The position numbers were made by a program, and so were the translations under genes. Below the pieces are notes generated by a model, which saw only the letters and a list, made by a program, of their open reading frames with translations, made no database searches and had not been told where the DNA came from. A stretch of 64,000 nt of DNA, from contig JAHCAN010000001.1 in assembly GCA_019634915.1 (NCBI GenBank), forward strand, positions 100,063 through 164,062, in the 5' to 3' direction. The DNA comes from Steroidobacteraceae bacterium (GTDB lineage: Bacteria; Pseudomonadota; Gammaproteobacteria; Steroidobacterales; Steroidobacteraceae). Shown piece after piece: positions 42,163 through 50,529 of the stretch; positions within the stretch are counted from its first letter, which is position 1; the number at the start of each line of letters is the position of its first letter.

Positions 42163-42683
42163 GAGCGTGCCTCCGCGGCCACCGCCGGCGCATCCCCGAT
42201 CGAGATGTCGGGGAACAGCTCGGCCTGGACCAGCCGGCCGGCGTCGTCGACCTCGACGACACGCACCTTGTCCATGACCTGCACCAGCGTGTCGTAGGGC
42301 GTGTCGGGCTCGAGCAGGATCGTCGCACTCGTCATTTCGGGGAACTTGGTTTTCACGAGCTGCAGGTAGCCGGACAGGCCGTCGAGGTCATAGCCCGCCG
42401 CATTGCTCGGCAGTAGCGCAAGCCGGCCGCTGTTGCGGTCGGCGACGTCGAGGGCGTCCTTGCGCACGATCACCTCGAGCTGCAGGCCCTTCGGCGGCTC
42501 GCGGAACTCGGCGAGCTGTGCGGGCAGGTTGAGCTCGAGCACCACGGTGCGCGAGAACACCGCGGTCATCAGCAGGAAGGTCACGAGCACGATGAAGATG
42601 TCGATCATCGGCACGAGCAGCAGCTCCGATGGTCGACGGCTCCGGCGTGCGAGCTTGCGCGCCTCGAAGGATGACCTGCGCAT
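42159..42683 (-). CDS. exbD: ExbD/TolR family protein (first copy)
   Basis: This 174-residue protein has a basic cytoplasmic start, a membrane helix with the key aspartate in LVPMIDIFIVLVTF, and a periplasmic ExbD domain. With ExbB it forms a proton-conducting motor. Two exbD genes in tandem are also found in Myxococcus (AglS and its paralogue) and in some TonB2-type systems. It follows the ExbB gene by 15 bp. Confidence 0.88.
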   Translation of the reverse strand: MRRSSFEARKLARRSRRPSELLLVPMIDIFIVLVTFLLMTAVFSRTVVLELNLPAQLAEFREPPKGLQLEVIVRKDALDVADRNSGRLALLPSNAAGYDLDGLSGYLQLVKTKFPEMTSATILLEPDTPYDTLVQVMDKVRVVEVDDAGRLVQAELFPDISIGDAPAVAAEARS

Positions 42684-42698
42684 CGATGGCTCCTGGCG

Positions 42699-43352
42699 TT
42701 ACGCCGCGGCCGGTGTTTCGGGACGGCGCTCGGTGATCGAGTTCAGGAACTTGACCGAAGCCATCTCGAGGCTGTCGATCAGCGCCGTGGTGCGCGACTG
42801 CAGCCAGGCATGGATGAACAGCAGCGGCACGGCGGTCAGCAGGCCGAACGCGGTGCAGTTCATCGCGACCGAGATGCTCGCCGACAGCAGGTTCGCCTTC
42901 TCGGCGGGATTGACAGTGGCGACGGCCGCGAACGCGTGGATCAGGCCGAACACGGTGCCGAGCAGGCCGAGCAGCGTCGCGAGGTTGGCGAAGGTCGCGA
43001 GATAGTGGGTGCGCCGTTCGATCTTCGGCACGACCTCCATCAGGCTCTCCTCCATCGCCTTCTCGATGTCGTCGCGGCGGCGGGCCGTCGCGATGCGCGC
43101 GAGGCCGTAGTTCAGGATCTGGCCGATCGCCGAGTCGGACTTCGACGTCAGCTGCACGGCCGAGCGGAAATCGCCGCGCTGCAGATACGGCGTGATCTCG
43201 GACCACAGCGAGCGGTTGCGGCGTCCGACGTTCCACAGGTAGATGAAGCGTTCGGCCGCGATCGCGAGGCCGAGCACCAGGACCAGGGCGATCGGGATCA
43301 TCCAGTGTCCCCCGCCCTGGAAAAAACGGACTATCGAGCCATAGAGTTCCAT
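42699..43352 (-). CDS. exbB: MotA/TolQ/ExbB family proton-channel protein
   Basis: This 217-residue inner-membrane protein has three helices. The first is at about 15-35 (HWMIPIALVLVLGLAIAAERF); the second and third sit around LATLLGLLGTVFGLIHAF and SVAMNCTAFGLLTAVPLLFIHAW, with the conserved T/G-rich channel motif. ATG 43352 is preferred over GTG 43361 because GAGGAG lies eight bases upstream. It should energise the AgmX-like transducer. It lies 72 bp downstream of the small secreted protein gene on the same strand. Confidence 0.9.
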   Translation of the reverse strand: MELYGSIVRFFQGGGHWMIPIALVLVLGLAIAAERFIYLWNVGRRNRSLWSEITPYLQRGDFRSAVQLTSKSDSAIGQILNYGLARIATARRRDDIEKAMEESLMEVVPKIERRTHYLATFANLATLLGLLGTVFGLIHAFAAVATVNPAEKANLLSASISVAMNCTAFGLLTAVPLLFIHAWLQSRTTALIDSLEMASVKFLNSITERRPETPAAA

Positions 43353-43424
43353 CGAAAGCACTCCTCGAAATGCGGCAGGTCAAGCGGTCTCAAACTGAAT
43401 GACATAAGGCTCAAAAGCTGCGAC

Positions 43425-43898
43425 CTATTTCTCAGCTTTGTCGCCGGGCTGCACGGCATCCGGCTGCAGCGCCTCGTAATAGCGGTTCTCACGGCGAAAT
43501 ACGTCACGGTCCACCGGCGCGAGCACCTCGTCGAGCAGGCTGTTGGCCGGCTTGCCCATCAGGTCGCCCAGGTCCGGCGACTTCCACGGCACGATGTACA
43601 GCACCTTCGGCAGTTCGCGGTTGCCGGTGATCTGGGTCGCATCGAGCTCGAGCCGGTCCATGACGCGGCGCGTGCCGCCGGCGGGCGCCGCGGGTGCGGC
43701 GGTGCGCGCGGCCGCGTCCGCCGCGCCTTGCGCTCCGGCCGGCGTCCCGGGCGCCGCCGTGTCGGGGGCCTCAGTGTCCCGCGGCGCCGACGTATCGACA
43801 CCCGGCTCCAGCGTTTCGGGTCCGCCCACGGGCGGCTCCTGCGCGTGCGCGAGCGTAGTAGCCAGCACACAGGCCAGCAGACTGATCAGCGGTCTCAT
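43425..43898 (-). CDS. Small secreted protein of the TPR-AgmX operon
   Basis: This 157-residue exported protein has a signal peptide (about 1-19), a long Ala/Pro/Thr-rich linker, and a C-terminal conserved-looking block (DRLELDATQITGNRELPKVL, then YIVPWKSPDLGD). I do not know its function. The block after the linker looks like a binding module projecting from the membrane or from a TPR partner. The gene overlaps the 1138-residue TPR gene by four bases. Confidence 0.7.
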   Translation of the reverse strand: MRPLISLLACVLATTLAHAQEPPVGGPETLEPGVDTSAPRDTEAPDTAAPGTPAGAQGAADAAARTAAPAAPAGGTRRVMDRLELDATQITGNRELPKVLYIVPWKSPDLGDLMGKPANSLLDEVLAPVDRDVFRRENRYYEALQPDAVQPGDKAEK

Positions 43899-46800
43899 GG
43901 CGTCTGTCCTCCCGCGACCGGCTCGGCCCGGCCCGCGCGCTGGCGCAGCTCGGCGATCCAGCCGCTGACGGGCTTGTCCTCCCCGGTCAGTTCCCGGTAG
44001 CGCTCGAGATGCTCGAGTGCCGGCGCGGGTTCGAGCAGATACAGGTCGAGCAGCACGGCGTAGTCGCGGTGCGCCGGCGCGTAATCCGCGTCGGCGGCGA
44101 GCGCCTGCTCATAGGCCGCGCGCGCCTCACCGAACTTCCCCGCCATGCGCAGCGTGAGCCCGAGCCCGGTCGCCGCGATCGCGCTCGACGGCTGGCGCTC
44201 GAGTGCCGCGCGGAAGGCTGCCTCAGCCTCCTCGAGGCGATCCTGCGCGCGCTGTGTGACACCCAGGTTGAAATGTACGGCCGCGTACTGCGGCACGGCC
44301 GCCGTGAGCTGGCCGAATTCGAGCGCCGCGCCGGCCTGGTCGCCCGCCTGCGCGAGCCCGACCGCGCGATCGAAGTCGGCCACCGCGCGTGCCGGCGGCG
44401 GCGCGGCGGCCGGCGCCGCGACGGACTCCGCCGGAGTCGTGTCACCGGCCGCGGCGGGCACGGCAGGCGGCGGCTCGAGCGCGGTCAGGCTGCCGACCAC
44501 ACCCTGCGGCAGCTCGGTCTTGCCGTAGCGGCCGGGATTCAACTCCGCGAGCGCTGCATAGCTCGCCTTCACGCCATCGTCGTAGACGCCGTCGCGCGCG
44601 CGCGCGGCATTCGCCTGGTGCACGGTGATCGCCTGCTCCTCGAACGGGAAGGCCTGCTCCTCGAGCAGCAGCTCGTACTGCTCGAGCGCCTCGCCCTCGA
44701 GGTTCCCGGGCCGCTGCGAGGCCATCAGGTCGCGCGCGAGCGTGCGATACAGCTCCGCCATCTCGAAGGTCGCGCGCGTTGTGACGTCGGCAACGCGGTA
44801 GTCGGCCGCGAGCTTGTAGGCGGCGAGCGCGGTCTCGAGCGAGTCGCGCTTCACCGCGAGGCTCTTCTTCAGCGGCGCGAGCAATTGCACGCCGCGGAAC
44901 GCATCGCGCGCCGGCGTCGCGAGCGCGAGCTGGGCATGCGCGGCGAGGTAGCGCGTGCGCTCGGTGCGCGCACTGCCCGCCGCTGCATCGGCGCGGATGA
45001 TCTCGTGCTGCCAGTGCTGCTGGCGCGCCGTGTCACCGCGCCGCGCCGCGCCGTCGGCGAGGCGCTGGCGCACTTCGATGGCCTCGGGAACGGGCGTCGG
45101 ATAGTCGGCGACGAACTTCTCGAGCATCGCGACCGAGCGGCCGGCGTCGCCAGCCTTGTCATAGAGGTCTGCCGCCTGCATCACGGCCTCGCGGCGCACC
45201 GCCGGATCCTCGGTGGCGGAGGTGGCGATGCGCTCGAACTCCGCGGCCGCCTGGCCCGCGCGGCCGGTCTCGGCGTACGCGACCGCGAGGTTGCGCGTGA
45301 CTTCGGGCTGCAGCGCGTCCTGCGGGAAATCGCGCCGGAAGGATTCGAGCACCGGGATCGCCCGATCCCACTCCTTCAGCGTCACGAGCTGCGCCGCCGC
45401 GTCGTAGGTCGCCGTCGAGCGGATCTTCGAATCGGGCGCGACGACCGCGACGCGCAGGAAGGCCTCGACCGCGCCGAGCGCATCACCTGCCGAGCGCTTC
45501 GCCTCCGCCTGCCTGTAGACCGAAGCCGCGAGCCGCTCGGTCAGGTCGGCACGCTCCGGGTCGCCGGGCGGTGCGAGCGCGAGCGCATGCACGAAGGCCG
45601 TCTCGGCCTTGTCGAAGTACAGCAGGTCGTAGTTCGCCTGGCCGATGATCGTCCAGCCGATGCGCTGTTTCGCCGCATCGACCGGCGGCACGCGCGCGAG
45701 CAGCTGCTCGGCGACGGTGATCGCGCGCGGCATGTCGCCGGCGGCGAAGATGTCCTGCGCGGCGCGGGTCAGCACGCCGGCGCTGTCGGGATGCTCCGGA
45801 AAGGTGGTCGCGAAGCGCACGCCGGCATCGGTCGCCTCGGCGTGCACGGCGGCCTTCGCCGCGGCCGGCAGCGTCTCCTCGTGCCGCTGGTAGGCGACCA
45901 GTGCTGCATAGCCGGCCGCCGCCGACTGCGCGTTCCTCGGGTAGTCGTAGGCGCTGCGCTGGTACTCGGCCGCGGCGTCGAGGTACTGGCGGCTCTCGAA
46001 CAGCGTCTCGGCGAGCAGGTAGTTGGTGCCGGCCGAATCCGGATCGTCCGGGAACGAATCGAGGTAATCGCGGTACCAGCGCGCGGCCTGCTGGTAGTCC
46101 TCGATCTTCTTCGAGCCCTGTGCGGTCGCGTGGTAGTACTGCGCCACGTCCTTCAGGTTCGTCTTCAGCTCGGCGGTGACCTTCGGATAGGCGGCGCGGT
46201 CGCGGCCGTTCCAGAACGAACCGGCGAACCGGTAGCGCTCGACGAACTCGCGCTTGCCCTCGAGCACCAGATCGGCGAAGCCGCCCTGGCGATAGGCCTC
46301 GATCGCCTGCATCGACAGACCCGGCGCGTACTCGTTGTCGGGATCGCGGTTGACGAAGGCACGGTAGGTCGCGGCAGCATCCTGGTAACGCTGCTTGTCG
46401 ACGTACAGGTCGCCGAGCCGCGAGTACAGCAGATGCGAATACGGCGGCGTGTCGTGCTGGCGGGCCCAGGCGTCGAGCGTCCCGGCGCCGTCGAGGTACG
46501 AGAACGTGATCGCCATGACCCGCAGCGTGTCGTCGACCAGCTCCCGGTCGGCGCGCGACAGCTGGTCGAAACGCCGCTCGCCGCGGCTGCCCGGTTCGAG
46601 CAGCATTGCGTCGAGCACGCCACCGAAGGACTCGAGGCATTCCTCGTTGCGCGACTGCTTGAACAGCGACCAGCCGTGCTTGTAGAGGCTCTGCTCGAAG
46701 AACGCCGAATCCGCGCCGTAGCCGATCACGCGCCCGTAGGCCGCCTCGGCGTCGCCATAACGCTTCGCCGAGAACAGCATCTCGCCGCGCCGGAACTGGA

Positions 46801-47311
46801 TCTCGTCGAGCTGCGGCGTCGACGGGTAGCGCCGCACGATGTCGTCGAGCGTCGCGAGCGCCTTCTCCGGCTGGCCGGTGGTCTCATACGCGCGCGCGAG
46901 CTGGTAGAGCACCTGGTCGTTGCGCGGGTAGTTCGGGTAGGCGGCGAGCAGCGTGCTGTAGAGCTTGATCGCCTCGGCACCGGCCAGGTCGATCGCGGTG
47001 ACCTCGCTCTGCATGCGCTCGAGCTCGCCGGCCTCGAGGTTGAGGTCGCCGAGCCGGCGCAGGGCCTCGGCGCGCAGGGCCGGATCGGTGCCTTGCAACT
47101 CGAGGAAGCGGCGGTAGTTCTCCATCGCACGCGGCGCGCTCGCCGGCACCGGCGCCGAGGTCTGCAGATCGAGCGGGCGCGTCTGCAGGTCCCCGATGGT
47201 CGGGGCGGAGGACTTCGACTTCGCCTTCGATCTGTCGGCGGCCTGCGCATCGTGCGGCATCGCCACGGCGGCGAGTGCGAGGGCGGCGGCGACCAGGAAT
47301 GCGCGACTCAC
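43895..47311 (-). CDS. Large periplasmic TPR protein
   Basis: This 1138-residue exported protein has a signal peptide (about 1-24) and many tetratricopeptide repeats across nearly its entire length, for example LYQLARAYETTGQPEKALATL near the N-terminus and GVTQRAQDRLEEAEAAFRAAL near the C-terminus. An Ala/Pro linker (about 945-990) separates the main solenoid from the last TPR block. It should scaffold other envelope proteins. It overlaps both neighbouring genes by four bases, so dosage is coupled to the 640-residue TPR protein and to the small secreted protein. Confidence 0.85.
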   Translation of the reverse strand: MSRAFLVAAALALAAVAMPHDAQAADRSKAKSKSSAPTIGDLQTRPLDLQTSAPVPASAPRAMENYRRFLELQGTDPALRAEALRRLGDLNLEAGELERMQSEVTAIDLAGAEAIKLYSTLLAAYPNYPRNDQVLYQLARAYETTGQPEKALATLDDIVRRYPSTPQLDEIQFRRGEMLFSAKRYGDAEAAYGRVIGYGADSAFFEQSLYKHGWSLFKQSRNEECLESFGGVLDAMLLEPGSRGERRFDQLSRADRELVDDTLRVMAITFSYLDGAGTLDAWARQHDTPPYSHLLYSRLGDLYVDKQRYQDAAATYRAFVNRDPDNEYAPGLSMQAIEAYRQGGFADLVLEGKREFVERYRFAGSFWNGRDRAAYPKVTAELKTNLKDVAQYYHATAQGSKKIEDYQQAARWYRDYLDSFPDDPDSAGTNYLLAETLFESRQYLDAAAEYQRSAYDYPRNAQSAAAGYAALVAYQRHEETLPAAAKAAVHAEATDAGVRFATTFPEHPDSAGVLTRAAQDIFAAGDMPRAITVAEQLLARVPPVDAAKQRIGWTIIGQANYDLLYFDKAETAFVHALALAPPGDPERADLTERLAASVYRQAEAKRSAGDALGAVEAFLRVAVVAPDSKIRSTATYDAAAQLVTLKEWDRAIPVLESFRRDFPQDALQPEVTRNLAVAYAETGRAGQAAAEFERIATSATEDPAVRREAVMQAADLYDKAGDAGRSVAMLEKFVADYPTPVPEAIEVRQRLADGAARRGDTARQQHWQHEIIRADAAAGSARTERTRYLAAHAQLALATPARDAFRGVQLLAPLKKSLAVKRDSLETALAAYKLAADYRVADVTTRATFEMAELYRTLARDLMASQRPGNLEGEALEQYELLLEEQAFPFEEQAITVHQANAARARDGVYDDGVKASYAALAELNPGRYGKTELPQGVVGSLTALEPPPAVPAAAGDTTPAESVAAPAAAPPPARAVADFDRAVGLAQAGDQAGAALEFGQLTAAVPQYAAVHFNLGVTQRAQDRLEEAEAAFRAALERQPSSAIAATGLGLTLRMAGKFGEARAAYEQALAADADYAPAHRDYAVLLDLYLLEPAPALEHLERYRELTGEDKPVSGWIAELRQRAGRAEPVAGGQTP

Positions 47312-49230
47312 GGCCCGTCTCCGCCGCCGGGCGGTGGCGTCGGGGACGGCGCGGACGACGGCGCAGGCGGGCTGGCCGCCCGGTCATAGATCGTCGCGAG
47401 CGCGAAGCGCGCCTGGACGCGATACGCCGCCAGCCTCGCCTGCTGCGACTCGAGCTCGCGGATCGCGCTCGCCTCGAGGAAATCGTTCTGCCGGTCGCGC
47501 GCGCCTTCGAGGCGGGCCTGCAGCGCGGCGAGCCGCGACGACAGCGCATCGATGCGCGCCTCGAACTCGCCGGTATTGGTCGGCACGTTCCGCCGCGCCT
47601 TCTCGACACGCACCCAGCGGCGCTGCGCCTCGCGCAGCGCGGCATCGAGATCGCGGATCTCGCGCCGCTGCTGGTAGACACGCGCGCGCATCGCTTCATC
47701 GAGCCGCCACGACAGCGCGCCCTTGACGAGCCGCAGCCGGTCGCGGGCCGCGGCGAGTTCCTCGCCCTCGAGGCCCGCCCCGCCATTCGCGAGCGCCTGC
47801 TCGATGCGCTGGATGCGCGCCCACTGGTCGCGCTCGGTCGCGGTGCCGAGCGCAGCGGCGTCGTGGTTGCGCTCGATCGCGTCGAGCTTCGACTCGAGCT
47901 CGCCGCGCTCGCGCTCGATGCGCTCCGGCGCCTGCGTCGCGAGCAGCGCGTCGGCGTGCGGCACGCGCGCGGCATAGGCCTGCTGGCGGGCATCGACCAT
48001 GTCGTGGAACGCCACCATGCTCTGCGCCCACTCGCCGAGCCGCTCGTGCAGGAACGCGAGGTCGCGGTAGTTCTTCAGGCCCTCCTGGAAATCGTGCCCG
48101 GCGAGCACCGCGTACAGATAGCGCGACTGCGGCGCGTCGGGCAGCTCCTTCAGCTGCCAGAACCAGCCCTGCTGGTCGGCCGATTCCTGCGCGAGCAGGT
48201 CGTCGAGCAGGCGGCTCGAGCGGATGCCCGCGATCGCGCTGTCGAGCGATGCCGCCTCGCGATCGAACTCGCGCATCGCCGTCTCGTAGTACTCGGCCGC
48301 CTGCGCGTTCGCGCCGAGCTTGCCGTAGGCATAGGGCACCGCGAGCCAGGACTCCTGCACGGCCGCATCGAGCAGGTTGCGCCCGCGCAGCTCGAGCCAC
48401 GGCCCGAGCGCGCCGCGGAAATCACCGAGCGCGGCGCTCGCCCAGCCGGCGCCCAGCAGCGCCTTGTTCGACTGCGGGCCCGCGAGGCGCACGCGCTCGA
48501 GCGCGACTTTCGCATTGGCCGGCTGGCCGGCCTGCAGCCAGGCGAAGCCGAGCGCGAGATTCGCCTTGTCCCGCAGCGCGAGCAGTTCCGGCGTGTCCGC
48601 CGCCATCTCGCCGACGCTGGTCAGGTGGTGGTCGGCGTCGGCGAGCTGCCCCTTGCGCACCAGCGCAACACCGAGGTTGAAACGCGCGTAGGCGACCCAG
48701 TCGGGGCTGCCGCGATAGGCGTCGAGCAGCGCCACCGCTTCATCGTAGCGGCCGCCGTGCATCAGCACGTTCGCGAGCAGGTGGGTCTTCTCGGCCTCCA
48801 GCGCGGGCGGCAGCAGCCCGGTGACGCTGCGCAGCGCCTGTTCGGCCTTGTCGTCGTAGCCGCGCGCGTACCAGACCTTGCCGAGATAGAACCAGGCGCG
48901 ATTGCGCACGCCCAGCGGCGTCGTCGGCGTCAGCAGGCGCGCGAAGCGCTCGCCCGCCTCGTTGTGCATGCCGAGCGAGAGGTACATCCCGCCGGCGAGC
49001 AGCTCCGCCTCATCGAGGTGGTGCGGCAGCCGGCCCCAGTGCTCGTAGGCCAGCAGGCGCGTCAGCGCATCGAAATTGTCGTCCTGGTAGAAATGGAAGA
49101 GCACGTCGCCGTAGTGCAGGTCCTGCACGCGGGTGACGGGCAGCCGGTCGGGAGCGGCGGCCGCATGCACGCCGCCGCCGGCGGCCGCACCGCCGAGGGC
49201 CGCAACGAGCGCGAGGATGCCGCTGCGCAT
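47308..49230 (-). CDS. Periplasmic TPR/coiled-coil protein
   Basis: This 640-residue exported protein has a signal peptide (about 1-24) and a conserved N-terminal block (QDLHYGDVLFHFYQDDNF). TPR-like repeats span about 60-350, and a charged coiled-coil region spans about 420-620 (RIERERGELESKLDAIERN, and later blocks). The layout suggests a rod-like structural or tethering protein. Its ATG follows the preceding TAG stop without a gap, and it overlaps the 1138-residue TPR gene downstream. Confidence 0.82.
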   Translation of the reverse strand: MRSGILALVAALGGAAAGGGVHAAAAPDRLPVTRVQDLHYGDVLFHFYQDDNFDALTRLLAYEHWGRLPHHLDEAELLAGGMYLSLGMHNEAGERFARLLTPTTPLGVRNRAWFYLGKVWYARGYDDKAEQALRSVTGLLPPALEAEKTHLLANVLMHGGRYDEAVALLDAYRGSPDWVAYARFNLGVALVRKGQLADADHHLTSVGEMAADTPELLALRDKANLALGFAWLQAGQPANAKVALERVRLAGPQSNKALLGAGWASAALGDFRGALGPWLELRGRNLLDAAVQESWLAVPYAYGKLGANAQAAEYYETAMREFDREAASLDSAIAGIRSSRLLDDLLAQESADQQGWFWQLKELPDAPQSRYLYAVLAGHDFQEGLKNYRDLAFLHERLGEWAQSMVAFHDMVDARQQAYAARVPHADALLATQAPERIERERGELESKLDAIERNHDAAALGTATERDQWARIQRIEQALANGGAGLEGEELAAARDRLRLVKGALSWRLDEAMRARVYQQRREIRDLDAALREAQRRWVRVEKARRNVPTNTGEFEARIDALSSRLAALQARLEGARDRQNDFLEASAIRELESQQARLAAYRVQARFALATIYDRAASPPAPSSAPSPTPPPGGGDGP

Positions 49231-49857
49231 CTACTCCCAGTCCCTGATCTCGAACTCCGGCTGCGCCTTGCGCTGCCGATCGCTGATGCGCAGCTCGAGG
49301 TACTTCGCCCCGACGCTCTTCTCGAAGCGCAGCGACGCGCCGCGGCGGTAGTCGCGTTCGTTCGGACCCTTGCCGGCGAAGAACGCGACCAGCTCGTGCG
49401 GCCCGGTCTTCAGGTTGCCGACGTAGAGCCGCTGCACGCCGCCCTTCAGCAGCGCCTCGGCCTCGCGCGGCGTGTACAGATAGTTGGATACTTCCTGGTC
49501 GTCGATCTTCAGCTGCACCGAATCGAGTGCGAAGAACTCGCCGACGTCGAGCGAGACGAACACCGCGACCTGCGTGTTCGCCGGGAACAGCAGTTCCTCC
49601 TCGAGGATGAACAGCTCCTTGTTGAGGTCGACGACCTCCTGCTTGAGGTCCTGGACCTCGGTGTCGAGTGCGCGGGTGCCGGCCGGCGCTTCCTGGGCCG
49701 CGGGCGCTTCCTGGGCTGCGGCCGGCTCCTGCGCGGCGATGGCGCCGCACCAGGCGCAGGCGAGCAGCGCCGGCAGCAGCAGCCGGGTCAGCAATCCGTT
49801 CCGGGCGAAGGCGGTGGGCATGTGGGTCTCGCTGGTGTCTTTCGGGCACTCATTCAT
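49231..49857 (-). CDS. Exported coiled-coil/beta protein of the TPR-AgmX operon
   Basis: This protein of up to 208 residues has a signal peptide (NGLLTRLLLPALLACAWCG), a repeat-rich Ala-Gln-Glu-Pro linker, a short coiled coil (TEVQDLKQEVVDLNKELFIL) and a C-terminal beta-rich domain ending PEFEIRDWE. ATG 49857 overlaps the TlpA stop; the inner ATG 49821 gives a more normal signal peptide and may be the true start. Function unknown; the coiled coil could oligomerise it or bind the TPR proteins. Confidence 0.72.
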   Translation of the reverse strand: MNECPKDTSETHMPTAFARNGLLTRLLLPALLACAWCGAIAAQEPAAAQEAPAAQEAPAGTRALDTEVQDLKQEVVDLNKELFILEEELLFPANTQVAVFVSLDVGEFFALDSVQLKIDDQEVSNYLYTPREAEALLKGGVQRLYVGNLKTGPHELVAFFAGKGPNERDYRRGASLRFEKSVGAKYLELRISDRQRKAQPEFEIRDWE

Positions 49858-50347
49858 CGAGCAGGCGGCGCAGTTCGTTCACATAGACCGGCTCGCCGCG
49901 GGATGCGGGATCGCGGTGCACGTAGCGCACGGTGCCGGCGCGGTCGACGATCACGATCGTCGGCAGCCGGTCGACCGCATAGGCGCGGCCGACGGCCTTG
50001 TCGGGATCGGCCAGCATCGGAAAGCCGACGCCGAGGCTCGCGGCGAACTCGCGCGCATCGGCAGCGTCGTCATCGATGCTGACGCCATAGACCGTGAGGC
50101 CCGCGGGCGCATAGGTGCGATGCACGTCGTCGAGTTCGGCGAGCTGCGCGCGGCACGGATTGCAGCGGCTGCCGTAGAACGACAGCACGACCACCTGGCC
50201 GCGCGCCTCCGACAGGCGCACGTTGGCGCCGGCGAGCGCGCGCAACGCGAAATCGGGCGCCTCGCGGCCGATCAGCGGCGGCTCGGCGGCACAGGCGGCC
50301 CACGCCGCGCACAGCGACAGCAATGCAACAACGGCACGCTCGATCAA
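49850..50347 (-). CDS. TlpA-like periplasmic thioredoxin
   Basis: This 165-residue protein has a signal peptide (cleavage near ACAAEP) and an AhpC-TSA/TlpA thioredoxin fold with the redox motif CNPC at residues 62-65 in YGSRCNPCRA. The usual WCxxC tryptophan is replaced by Arg. A cis-proline follows in RLPTIVIVD. It may reduce disulfides or cytochrome cysteines in the periplasm. TTG 50347 is the only in-frame start near the signal peptide. It is the first gene of the ten-gene minus-strand run ending at 40333. Confidence 0.8.
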   Translation of the reverse strand: MIERAVVALLSLCAAWAACAAEPPLIGREAPDFALRALAGANVRLSEARGQVVVLSFYGSRCNPCRAQLAELDDVHRTYAPAGLTVYGVSIDDDAADAREFAASLGVGFPMLADPDKAVGRAYAVDRLPTIVIVDRAGTVRYVHRDPASRGEPVYVNELRRLLDE

Positions 50348-50425
50348 GCAATGGTCCTCATGGCGGCACGCAATGAAGCAAGCCAACGGCGGCGCGCCCT
50401 GCGCGTGCGACCGTCGCATGCGCAC

Positions 50426-50438
50426 TTGACAATGTCAA
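50426..50438. promoter_or_regulatory. TTGACA-A-TGTCAA palindrome upstream of the TlpA/TPR/AgmX operon
   Basis: A perfect 6-1-6 inverted repeat about 80 bp before the TTG start of the TlpA gene. On either strand it reads as a consensus -35 (TTGACA). It could be the operon's -35, an operator, or both. No good -10 was found 16-18 bp downstream on the minus strand, so a regulator site is as likely. The rest of 50348-50529 shows nothing else. Confidence 0.4.
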
Positions 50439-50529
50439 CGGAGCGCGCCGGCAAATCACGCTGCGCGCGCATGACCTGCCGCACACTTCGGCCGGCCCGC
50501 GCCGCGCGTCGGCAAAGCGCGACAGTGCG

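Noticed and set aside
44009-47389. 1126-residue plus-strand open frame
   Set aside because: Antisense to the 1138-residue TPR protein, whose signal peptide and repeats are clear.
40333-50347. Gliding motility machinery
   Set aside because: AgmX-type and ExbB/ExbD proteins alone do not show gliding; the Glt outer-membrane and regulatory components are not recognisable here.
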